Shown: positions 1 through 6,423 of the stretch, piece after piece
How positions within the stretch are numbered: position 1 is the first letter of the stretch
How the letters are laid out: every line of letters starts with the position of its first letter
Assembly (NCBI GenBank): GCA_025352345.1
Contig: JANXTP010000146.1
Span: 1 to 7,745 of the forward strand
From: Burkholderiales bacterium
GTDB taxonomy: Bacteria; Pseudomonadota; Gammaproteobacteria; Burkholderiales; Burkholderiaceae_C
Direction of reading: 5' to 3'
Length of the DNA: 7,745 nucleotides
Position numbers and translations under genes: made by a program
Notes under the pieces: generated by a model
The model's input: the letters and a program-made list of their open reading frames with translations, nothing else
Database searches by the model: none
What the model was told of the DNA's origin: nothing

Positions 1-363
1 CACACCTTCTTCTGGAGCGGCATGAAGCCCGCTGGCGGTGGCGAACCCAAGGGCGCGCTGGCCGCGGCGATCAACGCCAAGTTCGGCAGCTACACCGCCT
101 TCAAGGAGGCCTTCACCAAGAGCGCCGTCGGCAACTTCGGCTCCGGTTGGACCTGGCTGGTCAAGAAGGCCGATGGCTCGGTCGACATCGTCAACACCGG
201 CGCGGCCGGCACACCGCTGACCACCGGCGACAAGGCGCTGCTGACGGTCGATGTGTGGGAGCACGCCTACTACATCGACTACCGCAATCTGCGACCGAAG
301 TGGATCGACACCTTCCTGACTTCGCTGGTCAACTGGGACTTCGCGGAAGCGAACTTCGCCTGA
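1..363 (+). CDS. sodB: Iron superoxide dismutase, 3' part (5' end outside window)
   Basis: This encodes the C-terminal 120 residues of a cytoplasmic Fe-type superoxide dismutase, which converts superoxide to hydrogen peroxide and oxygen. The reading frame is open from the first base, so the gene begins upstream of the window; about 70 N-terminal residues are missing compared with the usual length of about 192. The fragment starts at the histidine of the family motif NHTFxW, which is a metal ligand (His73 in E. coli SodB). The other visible ligands are the Asp and His of DVWEHAYYIDYRN (fragment residues 84 and 88). GGEPKG, NFGSGWTWLV and the C-terminal VNWDF are also typical. Fe rather than Mn use is inferred from overall likeness to E. 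coli SodB. The inner ATG at position 22 is not the start, because the motif before it is conserved. A strong terminator follows 17 bases after the stop. Confidence 0.96.
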   Translation, partial: HTFFWSGMKPAGGGEPKGALAAAINAKFGSYTAFKEAFTKSAVGNFGSGWTWLVKKADGSVDIVNTGAAGTPLTTGDKALLTVDVWEHAYYIDYRNLRPKWIDTFLTSLVNWDFAEANFA

Positions 364-380
364 GCGAGCGTGGGCCTGGA

Positions 381-415
381 AACAAAAACGCCGGTCACTG
401 ACCGGCGTTTTTGTT
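381..415. terminator. Bidirectional intrinsic terminator between sodB and the DUF192 gene
   Basis: Two 17-base arms (381-397 and 399-415) are perfect reverse complements around one central base. The GC core is CGCCGGTCA/TGACCGGCG, flanked by an A-rich run on the left and a T-rich run (GTTTTTGTT) on the right. This gives a U-tract in transcripts from either strand. It lies between two convergent genes and probably ends both. Confidence 0.93.
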
Positions 416-444
416 GGTGGCGGGTGCAAACAGCCCGGGCAAGC

Positions 445-921
445 TCATGGCGTGAACGGCTTGCCCGTCAACTTCGAGCCTGCGGTGATGCCGCGCTTCG
501 CGAACCAGCCATCGTTCATTTCCAGCACGAAGCGCACAGGTTGGGTAGAGCAATGCGCATCGAGGGTGCGTGGCTTCATCCGGTCGGTGTTGACGACCGT
601 GCCGTCGTCGGCGATGAAGGCCACATCGAGCGGCAGCAGCGTGTTCTTCATCCAGAAGCACTGTTGCCCGGGCCGCTCGAACACGAACAGCATGCCGTGG
701 TTGGTAGCCATCGTTTCACGGAACATCAAACCGATCTCGCGCTGTGGCTCGGTCTGCGCCAGTTCGGCGGTGATGAGGTGAATGCCGGCGTTCAGTGTCA
801 GCGTGGGCAGGCTCTGTGCTGCGTTCTGTGTCGGGCCTTGCGCCCAGCACGACGACGCGAATGCGAACAGCCACAGCCCCTGAATTCCAGCGCGCACGAC
901 GCGCCAAGTTCGAATGTTCAT
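445..921 (-). CDS. Exported DUF192 family protein
   Basis: This is a 158-aa protein of the DUF192 family (COG1430), whose biochemical role is not established. Residues 1-28 look like a Sec signal peptide: basic MNIRTWRVVR, a hydrophobic stretch GLWLFAFA, then a possible signal peptidase I site after SSCWA. The protein is therefore probably periplasmic. The family core is clear: REIGLMFRE (61-69), HGMLFVF (75-81), CFWMKNTLLPLDVAFI (88-103), and an ending with FVLEMNDGWFAKRGI (131-145) and GSKL. The length is normal for the exported form. No strong Shine-Dalgarno sequence precedes the ATG at 921; the start is chosen because it yields the intact signal peptide. The gene is convergent with sodB and divergent from icd, an order I associate with Burkholderiales. 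Confidence 0.93.
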   Translation of the reverse strand: MNIRTWRVVRAGIQGLWLFAFASSCWAQGPTQNAAQSLPTLTLNAGIHLITAELAQTEPQREIGLMFRETMATNHGMLFVFERPGQQCFWMKNTLLPLDVAFIADDGTVVNTDRMKPRTLDAHCSTQPVRFVLEMNDGWFAKRGITAGSKLTGKPFTP

Positions 922-1063
922 TGCATGCAGTCACAGTGGCAGCGCCTCATTATCGGCGCGGGCTTTCGGGTGCCTTAGCCGCGCACATCGCTGAACTAGA
1001 ATTGTTTTGCAGTCTTGAATACACCTTGAATTGTCAGCCTTTCACGAAGCGGAGCCACCGTCC

Positions 1064-2317
1064 ATGTACCAACACATCAAAGTGCCGGCGAACGGCGAAA
1101 AAATCACCGTCAATGCTGATTTTTCGCTGAATGTTCCCGACCAACCGATCATTCCCTACATTGAAGGCGACGGTACCGGACTCGACATCACGCCCGTGAT
1201 GATCAAGGTGGTTGATGCGGCTGTGGCCAAGAGCTACGGCGGCAAGAAAAAGATCCACTGGATGGAGATCTACGCTGGCGAGAAATCGACGCAGGTCTAT
1301 GGCCCCGATGTCTGGCTGCCCGAAGAAACGCTGACGGTGTTGAAGGACTACGTGGTGTCGATCAAGGGCCCGCTGACCACACCGGTCGGTGGCGGCATCC
1401 GCTCGCTGAACGTGGCCCTGCGCCAGGAACTCGACCTCTACGTCTGCCTGCGGCCGATCCAGTATTTCACCGGTGTTCCTTCACCTGTGAAAGAACCTGA
1501 GAAGACCAATATGGTCATCTTCCGCGAGAACTCGGAAGACATCTACGCCGGCATCGAGTTCGAAGCCGAAAGCGAAAAGGCCAAGCGACTGATCAAGATC
1601 CTGCAAGACGAATTCGGCGTCAAGAAGATCCGCTTCCCCGACACCTCGGGGATCGGCATCAAGCCGGTGTCGAGGCAGGGCACCGAGCGCCTGGTGCGCA
1701 AGGCGATCCAGTACGCGATCGACAACGACAAACCGTCGGTCACGATCGTGCACAAGGGCAACATCATGAAGTACACCGAAGGTGGCTTCCGTGACTGGGC
1801 ATATGGGCTGGCGCAGAAGGAATTCGGTGCACAGCTGATCGATGGCGGCCCGTGGTGCAAGTTCAAGAACCCGAACACCGGCCGTGACATCGTCATCAAG
1901 GACTCGATCGCCGACGCCTTCCTGCAGCAGATCCTGCTGCGCCCGGCCGAGTACTCGGTGATCGCGACGCTGAACCTGAACGGCGACTACGTGTCCGACG
2001 CGCTGGCCGCGCAGGTTGGCGGCATCGGCATCGCGCCGGGCGCCAACCTCAGCGATTCGATTGCGATGTTCGAAGCCACCCACGGCACTGCACCGAAGTA
2101 CGCCGGCAAGGACTACGTGAACCCCGGCTCCGAAATCCTGTCGGCAGAAATGATGCTGCGCCACATGGGCTGGACCGAAGCGGCCGACCTGATCATCGCG
2201 TCGATGAAGCGGTCGATCTTGTCGAAGAAGGTGACCTACGACTTCGCCCGCCTGATGGAAGGCGCAACCCAGGTGTCATGCTCCGGCTTCGGGCAGGTCA
2301 TGATCGACATGATGTAG
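1064..2317 (+). CDS. icd: Isocitrate dehydrogenase, NADP-dependent
   Basis: This 417-aa cytoplasmic enzyme of the TCA cycle oxidises and decarboxylates isocitrate to 2-oxoglutarate, producing NADPH. It matches E. coli Icd (416 aa) along the whole length with numbering shifted by one. Substrate and metal residues are present: Ser114, Arg120, Arg130, Arg154, Tyr161, Lys231, Asp308 and Asp312. NADP specificity is supported by Lys345-Tyr346 in HGTAPKYAG and by Tyr392 and Arg396 in TYDFARLM. Ser114 corresponds to the serine phosphorylated by AceK in E. coli; whether this happens here is unknown. The ATG at 1064 is preferred over an upstream in-frame TTG (1031), because GGAG (1051-1054) lies 9 bases before it and it matches the family N-terminus. 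A TAGAAT at 997-1002 could be a -10 element but has no good -35. An intrinsic terminator follows. Confidence 0.97.
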   Translation: MYQHIKVPANGEKITVNADFSLNVPDQPIIPYIEGDGTGLDITPVMIKVVDAAVAKSYGGKKKIHWMEIYAGEKSTQVYGPDVWLPEETLTVLKDYVVSIKGPLTTPVGGGIRSLNVALRQELDLYVCLRPIQYFTGVPSPVKEPEKTNMVIFRENSEDIYAGIEFEAESEKAKRLIKILQDEFGVKKIRFPDTSGIGIKPVSRQGTERLVRKAIQYAIDNDKPSVTIVHKGNIMKYTEGGFRDWAYGLAQKEFGAQLIDGGPWCKFKNPNTGRDIVIKDSIADAFLQQILLRPAEYSVIATLNLNGDYVSDALAAQVGGIGIAPGANLSDSIAMFEATHGTAPKYAGKDYVNPGSEILSAEMMLRHMGWTEAADLIIASMKRSILSKKVTYDFARLMEGATQVSCSGFGQVMIDMM

Positions 2318-2351
2318 CGTGGTTTCAGGCCTTCCCAGGCCGTTCCAAGAG

Positions 2352-2389
2352 AACCCCAGATCGTTGATTCGACTGGGGTTTTTTGTTTT
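2352..2389 (+). terminator. Intrinsic terminator after icd
   Basis: An 8-bp stem AACCCCAG (2352-2359) / CTGGGGTT (2373-2380) encloses a 13-base loop that can pair further (TCG with CGA), and it is followed by TTTTTT G TTTT. It begins 34 bases after the icd stop codon. The host chromosome appears to end about here, before the integrase region. Confidence 0.88.
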
Positions 2390-2418
2390 CGGTGTCCCAG
2401 CACTTCTCATCTGATGCC

Positions 2419-2448
2419 TTGACTGCTAACCGAAACGGGGCCAAAAAT
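2419..2448 (+). promoter_or_regulatory. Candidate integrase promoter
   Basis: TTGACT (2419-2424) matches the -35 consensus in five of six bases. AAAAAT (2443-2448), 18 bases later, matches the -10 consensus in four of six. The -10 sits between the first two GGGGCCA repeats, so a protein bound to those repeats would block it. The integrase start is about 35 bases beyond the expected transcription start. This is based on sequence likeness only. Confidence 0.4.
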
Positions 2449-2466
2449 GGGGCCATCATGGGGCCA
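2437..2466 (+). repeat. Three GGGGCCA direct repeats before the integrase gene
   Basis: GGGGCCA occurs at 2437-2443, 2449-2455 and 2460-2466, spaced 12 and 11 bases apart, close to one DNA turn. The second and third copies share the longer form TGGGGCCAT. I recall similar G-rich repeats just upstream of other P4-type integrase genes. They may be arm-type integrase binding sites and could also serve autoregulation; this is inferred from position and phasing. Confidence 0.7.
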
Positions 2467-2489
2467 TGGCTTCCGCCAGGTGACGAAAA

Positions 2490-3713
2490 ATGAGGCACAT
2501 CAACTACCTGCTCAAGCCGGTCACCATCGACAACGCAAAGCCGCGCGACAAGGCCTATGCGCTGACCGATGGCGGGGGCCTTCTGCTCGAAGCCCTTCCC
2601 TCCGGAACCAAGACCTGGCGCTTCAAGTACCACCTGAACGGCAAGCGCGAGAAGGTGACGATCGGCGCCTACCCGGCCTACACGATCAAGCAGGCGCGCG
2701 ACCGGCACGAGGAGTTGCGCGCCCTGGTCGAGCGAGGCGAGAGCCCGGCCAAAGCCAAGCAGTCGTCGGTGGCCGCCCGCAAGGTGGCCGAGTCACGCGA
2801 CCTGACCGTCCGCGTCTTCGCTCGCCGCTGGATCGACGAGACGCTGTTCTATCGATCGCCCGCCTACGTCGCGCAGATCGTCCGCTGGCTCGACGCCTAC
2901 ATCGACCCGGCGATCGGCGACATGCAGCTTGCGGACGTGCAGCCCGGCGACGTGCTGGCGATCATCAAGGCGCGTGCCGACACCCCAGTGACCGCCGAGC
3001 GCATCCGCGTCATCGTGCAGCAGTTCTACAACCATGCGATCCGCAATCTGCTGGTGACGACGAATCCGGCGCAGCCGCTGCGCGGCGCCATCGCGCGCGC
3101 ACCGGTCCAGCATCACAGGCACCTGAGCGAGAAAGAGCTTGGGGCGTTCTGGCGCAAGCTGGACGAGCAGGGCGCGCATGTGACGACCATCGCGGCGACC
3201 AAGCTGCTGATGCTCACGATGACCCGCAAGAGCGAACTGCTGCACTCGAAGTGGCCCGAGTTCGACCTCGACGCGGCGCAGTGGGATCTGCCCGCCGAGC
3301 GCATGAAGATGGGCAAACCGCACCGCGTGTTCTTGTCTCGCCAGGCGATTGAACTGCTGCGCCAGGTTCACGAACTGACGGGGCACGGCGAGTACGTCTT
3401 CCCGTCGATCTTTCGCGGCAGCGTGCCGATGGGCGACGTGACGCTGAACCACTTCTTCAAGCGCATCGACTTCGGGGTGCCCGACTTCAGCCCGCATGGG
3501 ACGCGAAGCACGGCCGCGACTCTGCTGCGCGAGCACGGCTTCGGCCGCGATGTCGTCGAACTGCTGCTGGCGCACAGCGAGAAGAACGCCACCGTGGCGG
3601 CCTACAGCCATATGGAGCTGGCGGCAGATCGGAAGAGGGCGCTGCAGTACCTGGCCGATCGCGTTGAGGCGCTGGCCGCGGGCATGAACGTGATCCCGCT
3701 GCGCGTGGCTTGA
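2490..3713 (+). CDS. P4-type tyrosine recombinase/integrase
   Basis: This 407-aa integrase presumably inserts and excises the island by site-specific recombination between att sites. The N-terminal region (about 1-90) is the DUF4102 arm-binding domain, shown by KAYALTDGGGLLLEALPSGTKTWRFKY and IGAYPAYTIKQAR. A SAM-like core-binding domain spans about 103-200, and the catalytic domain about 210-395. All catalytic residues are visible: Arg246 (TMTRKSEL), Lys273 (ERMKMGK), His336 and Arg339 (HGTRSTAATLL), His362 (LLAHSEKN) and the nucleophile Tyr372 (AAYSHME). The length is normal for the family and no frameshift is seen, so it is probably active. The ATG at 2490 has AGGTGA (2478-2483) 6 bases upstream. 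It lies just after the GGGGCCA repeats, reads into the island, and has no recognisable terminator after it. Confidence 0.95.
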   Translation: MRHINYLLKPVTIDNAKPRDKAYALTDGGGLLLEALPSGTKTWRFKYHLNGKREKVTIGAYPAYTIKQARDRHEELRALVERGESPAKAKQSSVAARKVAESRDLTVRVFARRWIDETLFYRSPAYVAQIVRWLDAYIDPAIGDMQLADVQPGDVLAIIKARADTPVTAERIRVIVQQFYNHAIRNLLVTTNPAQPLRGAIARAPVQHHRHLSEKELGAFWRKLDEQGAHVTTIAATKLLMLTMTRKSELLHSKWPEFDLDAAQWDLPAERMKMGKPHRVFLSRQAIELLRQVHELTGHGEYVFPSIFRGSVPMGDVTLNHFFKRIDFGVPDFSPHGTRSTAATLLREHGFGRDVVELLLAHSEKNATVAAYSHMELAADRKRALQYLADRVEALAAGMNVIPLRVA

Positions 3714-3957
3714 CTCGCTCTGTCTATCCGAGTGCCGGTCGACACTGCGCAGTCGTTTGTACGCTGGGTGAGTCCTCCCGGTGGTTCCGGCCGTCCGCTT
3801 AGCAGCAGCTATAGCGTTCGCTGGCGGCGGCGAAAGCCATCGGCCGCTCGCGAGCTCCGAGCAGCCATGCAAAGTTGCTGAAGCCGGCCGCAAGTAGCGA
3901 AGGAACTTGCGTTGTAGAGGCGGCCACTGTGCAAAGACCCGGTATCGGACTCTCAAC
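3714..3957. other. Noncoding stretch between integrase and PIN gene
   Basis: These 244 bases lie between the converging ends of the integrase and PIN genes. I see no convincing gene, no stem followed by a T-run, and no tRNA. Short GC-rich inverted pieces are present but nothing stands out. An open frame that starts at 3875 runs into the opposite strand of the PIN gene and has no recognisable product. It may be degraded sequence from earlier insertions. Confidence 0.5.
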
Positions 3958-4452
3958 CTATGAGGGCGCCCAGGCATCCAATCGCGTGCGAACCTCGCTA
4001 TGTGGAAGTCGGCATCGAGGATGGGATGAAATACGTGCCAAGCCCTCGTACAAGATCGTGTTGGCAACGCTGCCGGATGTCGCCATCTGGTCCAGGACCC
4101 ACAACAGCCCGTACACCGTACCAATACGGGTGGCGGCTTCGGCGCGCAGGATCTTGTCCCCCGTGACGAGCGCGTGATTCGCACGCGTAGCGCAGCTGAG
4201 CGCGAAGCAGTCGGGCAGCGAAAGCGCTTTTCGTTCGGCGCGAAGTTGCTGTGCGAATCCCACCTCTTCCGGCGTCAACGAAACGACCCCCAGGCCCAGC
4301 GCGCGGAGCAGGGGACCATTTTCGGGCTCGAGTTCACGCTCGTAGAGCAGGTCTGGCACCACCATGGTCAGCCCACAGGAGAAGGCGGCCTCCAACAGCC
4401 CGCCCCGCTCCAGGTCGATCAGGATGGACGTGTCCGAGACCAGAATGATCAT
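3958..4452 (-). CDS. PIN-domain protein (putative ribonuclease toxin)
   Basis: This 164-aa protein is of the PIN fold, a metal-dependent nuclease family that includes VapC toxins. The expected acidic residues are visible: Asp7 in the N-terminal strand-loop VSDTSILIDLE, Glu38 in LLYERE, Asp81 in LSLPDCFALSCA, and Asp99 in LVTGDKILR. RNA cleavage is expected from the family but not shown. Residues from about 125 on are a C-terminal extension with no motif I know. It begins 6 bases after the stop of the XRE-ImmA gene with no clear Shine-Dalgarno sequence, so translational coupling is likely. Unlike ordinary VapBC pairs there is no separate small antitoxin gene; the partner slot is filled by the XRE-ImmA protein. 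It could be a toxin, an effector of the island, or a nuclease with a regulatory role. Confidence 0.85.
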   Translation of the reverse strand: MIILVSDTSILIDLERGGLLEAAFSCGLTMVVPDLLYERELEPENGPLLRALGLGVVSLTPEEVGFAQQLRAERKALSLPDCFALSCATRANHALVTGDKILRAEAATRIGTVYGLLWVLDQMATSGSVANTILYEGLARISSHPRCRLPHSEVRTRLDAWAPS

Positions 4453-4458
4453 GGTCGA

Positions 4459-5526
4459 TCAGGCAGCTTGCCCCATCAGCCGGCGATCCAGTTCCCGCAC
4501 GCTGATGCTGAGAAGTTCGGCCGCCTTGGCTTCGGATATCGCACCTTCAGCGACTGCACGCATGCACATGCGCTCCATGCGCAGGGGCACCTCGGGCGGC
4601 AGCGCATTCGGCTCGGTAGAAGCCGGCCCGTTCCACCCAAGGCCCCGGATCTGCGCCCACAGGCGACCGTAAGCGGCCTTCGTCAACACGCCAAGCTGCG
4701 AGCAGCGCACTACCAACGATGCGATGCTGACCTTGAACAGCTTTTTCAGCTCTGCCAGCTCCCCAAGCGAGATGGACGTACGGTGGCTGCCCAGCAGCCG
4801 CAGCACCATGTCCTTTGCCATCAGGAACGCGCCAGCGAATCGATCAGCAGCCTTCTCTTGTTCCGCGTCGCTCAGATCGCTGAAACGCAGCACCAAGTGC
4901 GCAAGTTCGTGGGCCAGCGTGAAGCGCTGCCTTTCGCCGTTGTGGTGTTGGTTCACGACGATGACCGGCACGTCGTCGTGATCCCGGCGGCGGACGAACG
5001 CCTTCGAGCCGGAGACGCTTTCCGGTAAATCAAGCGCGATGACCTTGACGCCTTTGTCCTCCAACAGCTCAGCCAGGATGGGGATTGGATCGATGCCCAG
5101 TGACCATAGCTTGCGTAGCGAATCTGCAGCCCGCTCCGCGTCCTCGACGCGATGGATCGCGAACTCTGGTCCCGCCGGCGCCTGCCAGGCATCGTCAATA
5201 CCTGGCAGCAGTTCCTCAAGCTCCAGGTAGCGCTCCACCTGATCAAGCACGGACGCCTCGACGGCTCGCTCTTCCTTCACGCCGGCCTGCGGCGCCTTGC
5301 GGAAGTCCACGCCCGTGAGCTCGACCTCGCGCTCGCTGAGCAGAAATTCAGGCGTGATGTGCAGTGCCTTGGCGAGGGCGAGGAGCACCGTCGAGCCCGG
5401 CATCATTTCGCCGCGCTCGTACTTACCGATGGCCTGGGCAGAGACCTGCCCATGGATGGCGCCTTCGAGGTCTCGCAGGGAGAGGCCAAGGGCCTCCCGG
5501 GCCCGCTTCAGTCGGTTTCCGATCAT
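4459..5526 (-). CDS. XRE-family regulator fused to ImmA/IrrE metallopeptidase
   Basis: This 355-aa protein combines DNA binding with a predicted zinc peptidase. Residues 3-64 form an XRE helix-turn-helix (RLKRAREALGLSLRDLEGAI, then QAIGKYERGEMMPG and LLALAKALHI). A linker of about 65-130 leads into the ImmA/IrrE domain (about 130-250), with HELAH at 206-210 and a likely third metal ligand Glu224 in EKAADRFAGAFLM. In ImmA and IrrE, such peptidases cleave a repressor to switch on a mobile element or stress response; here repressor and peptidase share one chain, so self-cleavage or cleavage of a partner is possible. Residues about 323-350 (EGAISEAKAAELLSISVREL) look like an extra C-terminal helix-turn-helix, similar to that of UPF0175 antitoxins. 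The start at 5526 has GGAGA 5 bases upstream. It is divergent from the DUF2188 gene across a palindromic promoter region, the natural place for its operator. Confidence 0.93.
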   Translation of the reverse strand: MIGNRLKRAREALGLSLRDLEGAIHGQVSAQAIGKYERGEMMPGSTVLLALAKALHITPEFLLSEREVELTGVDFRKAPQAGVKEERAVEASVLDQVERYLELEELLPGIDDAWQAPAGPEFAIHRVEDAERAADSLRKLWSLGIDPIPILAELLEDKGVKVIALDLPESVSGSKAFVRRRDHDDVPVIVVNQHHNGERQRFTLAHELAHLVLRFSDLSDAEQEKAADRFAGAFLMAKDMVLRLLGSHRTSISLGELAELKKLFKVSIASLVVRCSQLGVLTKAAYGRLWAQIRGLGWNGPASTEPNALPPEVPLRMERMCMRAVAEGAISEAKAAELLSISVRELDRRLMGQAA

Positions 5527-5545
5527 CGAGTTCTCCGACTTGGTT

Positions 5546-5584
5546 GGTTTACAGATTGACTTTTGAAATTGTCGTTTGTAAACT
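5546..5584. promoter_or_regulatory. Overlapping divergent promoters within an inverted repeat (candidate XRE operator)
   Basis: GTTTACA (5547-5553) and TGTAAAC (5577-5583) are perfect reverse complements 23 bases apart, with further imperfect symmetry inward (GAC at 5558-5560, GTC at 5571-5573). On the plus strand, TTGACT (5556-5561), 17 bases and TAAACT (5579-5584) form a good sigma-70 promoter for the DUF2188 gene. On the minus strand, ACGACA (5575-5570), 18 bases and TAAACC (5551-5546) form a weaker one for the XRE-ImmA gene. Each -10 overlaps one arm of the repeat, so a dimer bound there would cover both. That the XRE-ImmA protein binds it is inferred from position. Confidence 0.7.
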
Positions 5585-5613
5585 TCCGCATGTCAACCTA
5601 CTTGAGGCTTCTC

Positions 5614-5847
5614 ATGGCTAACCGAAACAACGTCCACGTCGTGCAGCGCGGCGATCAATGGGGCACTTTGCGTGAGGGCGGGCAGCGTGCCAGCCAGGTG
5701 TTCGACACCCAGGCGCTGGCGATCCAAGCCGGCCGTCAGATGGCTCGCCAGGGGCAGGGAGAGCTGCTCATCCATGGCCAGGACGGCCGCATCCGTGCGC
5801 GCGACACCTACGGTAATGACCCCTGCCCGCCGAGGGACACCAAGTGA
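5614..5847 (+). CDS. DUF2188 domain protein
   Basis: This 77-aa protein is of the DUF2188 family, whose function is unknown to me. The family pattern is visible: VHVVQRGDQWGTLREGGQRAS (7-27), a Thr-Gln-Ala helix DTQALAIQAGRQMARQGQGE, then LLIHGQDGRIRARDTYGNDP (51-70). It is soluble, with no signal peptide or membrane segment. The ATG at 5614 is chosen because GAGG (5604-5607) lies 6 bases before it and it gives the usual short N-terminus. The in-frame ATGs at 5563 and 5590 fall before or at the expected transcription start of the promoter at 5556-5584. It is the first gene of the rightward series, and its stop codon overlaps the start of the next gene, so the two products are probably made together. 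Confidence 0.85.
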   Translation: MANRNNVHVVQRGDQWGTLREGGQRASQVFDTQALAIQAGRQMARQGQGELLIHGQDGRIRARDTYGNDPCPPRDTK

Positions 5848-6065
5848 TCAAGATCAGCGTTAAGGGCCCGAGCGCCAACGACCTGCTCAGGGCGGCAACT
5901 GCCGCTATCGAGAAGGACCTTGCGTCGAAAGCAAAAGCGGCTGCGCTTCGCCACGGGGGTGTGACTGTGCAATTCAAGCGGAGCGCCAGTGGTGGGGCCG
6001 CTTCCATGCAGTTGCAAGGCTCCGACGCAGCGATCGCCGCAGCGCAAGCTGCACTTCAGCGCTGA
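5844..6065 (+). CDS. Small hypothetical protein coupled to the DUF2188 gene
   Basis: This 73-aa protein is not recognised by function. It starts with GTG whose last two bases are part of the preceding TGA stop (a GTGA overlap). GAGGGA (5832-5837) lies 6 bases upstream, which supports coupled translation. The protein is soluble and rich in Ala and Lys. The order appears to be a strand (MIKISVKG), a long helix (about 10-36), a strand (GVTVQFKRS), a strand (ASMQLQG) and a helix (SDAAIAAAQAALQR). This suggests a small alpha/beta fold, and the closing strand-Gly-helix is faintly KH-like. RNA binding is only a guess from that shape. I recall similar proteins next to DUF2188 genes, but no role for them. 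Confidence 0.75.
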   Translation: MIKISVKGPSANDLLRAATAAIEKDLASKAKAAALRHGGVTVQFKRSASGGAASMQLQGSDAAIAAAQAALQR

Positions 6066-6087
6066 AGTGACCCGGTAGGGAACGAAT

Positions 6088-6369
6088 ATGAAAGTCTGGT
6101 TGACTGAAATCCTCGTCGTCCTCGCGTACTCGCCTCGAAGCCAGTTTGCGATCGTGCTCGGCCTGGTTTCCTTCGCGGGGTTCATGCTGGCCGGCGAGTA
6201 TTTCGTTGGGCAGATCGAATTGCACGGCGTGCTCGCCCCGCTGACAGATGTTGTGTGCGAGAAGATCGGGCAGCGGTATGACAAGGAAGCCTGGGCTTCG
6301 CTGGCGTCATGCCTGCTGCTGGCCGTGAAGTTCTACCGGAAGGACCGGAAACGGCTTCTGAGCTTATGA
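6088..6369 (+). CDS. Small predicted membrane protein, unknown function
   Basis: This 93-aa protein belongs to no family I recognise. Residues 19-40 (from QFAIVLGLVSFAGFMLAGEY) form a convincing transmembrane segment. A second, weaker hydrophobic stretch at about 69-82 (WASLASCLLLAVKFY) is followed by a strongly basic tail RKDRKRLL. A short N-terminal hydrophobic run (WLTEILVVLAY) precedes the first segment. It could have one or two membrane passes with the basic tail inside the cell. AGGGAA (6077-6082) lies 5 bases before the ATG. It follows the previous gene by 22 bases and is probably cotranscribed with it. In defence islands small membrane proteins are sometimes effectors, but nothing here proves this. 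Confidence 0.75.
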   Translation: MKVWLTEILVVLAYSPRSQFAIVLGLVSFAGFMLAGEYFVGQIELHGVLAPLTDVVCEKIGQRYDKEAWASLASCLLLAVKFYRKDRKRLLSL

Positions 6370-6423
6370 CTGCTCACACGCTTCCCCCGTTCATCGTCTG
6401 AAGCTAACTGCCGGAGTCCACCA

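Noticed and set aside
370..978. Open frame of 202 codons on the plus strand
   Set aside because: It runs through the bidirectional terminator and antisense to the DUF192 gene, whose signal peptide and core motifs are clear.
1481..2164. Open frame of 227 codons on the minus strand
   Set aside because: It is antisense to the best conserved part of icd and has no recognisable motif.
2318..2490. tRNA gene as the integration target
   Set aside because: No cloverleaf could be formed; the apparent T-loop-like TTCGA near 2368 is the loop of the icd terminator.
2793..4184. Long open frame of 463 codons on the minus strand
   Set aside because: It lies opposite the integrase, whose catalytic residues are all in place, and its Arg/His/Ala-rich translation is typical of a GC-rich shadow frame.
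4174..5028. Open frame of 284 codons on the plus strand
   Set aside because: It covers the reverse strand of the XRE-ImmA and PIN genes, both with clear motifs, and its translation shows no known pattern.
2425..5628. Shared 12-mer GCTAACCGAAAC at 2425-2436 and 5617-5628, as possible attachment repeats
   Set aside because: About one or two exact 12-base matches are expected by chance in a window this size, and the second copy is coding sequence inside the DUF2188 gene.
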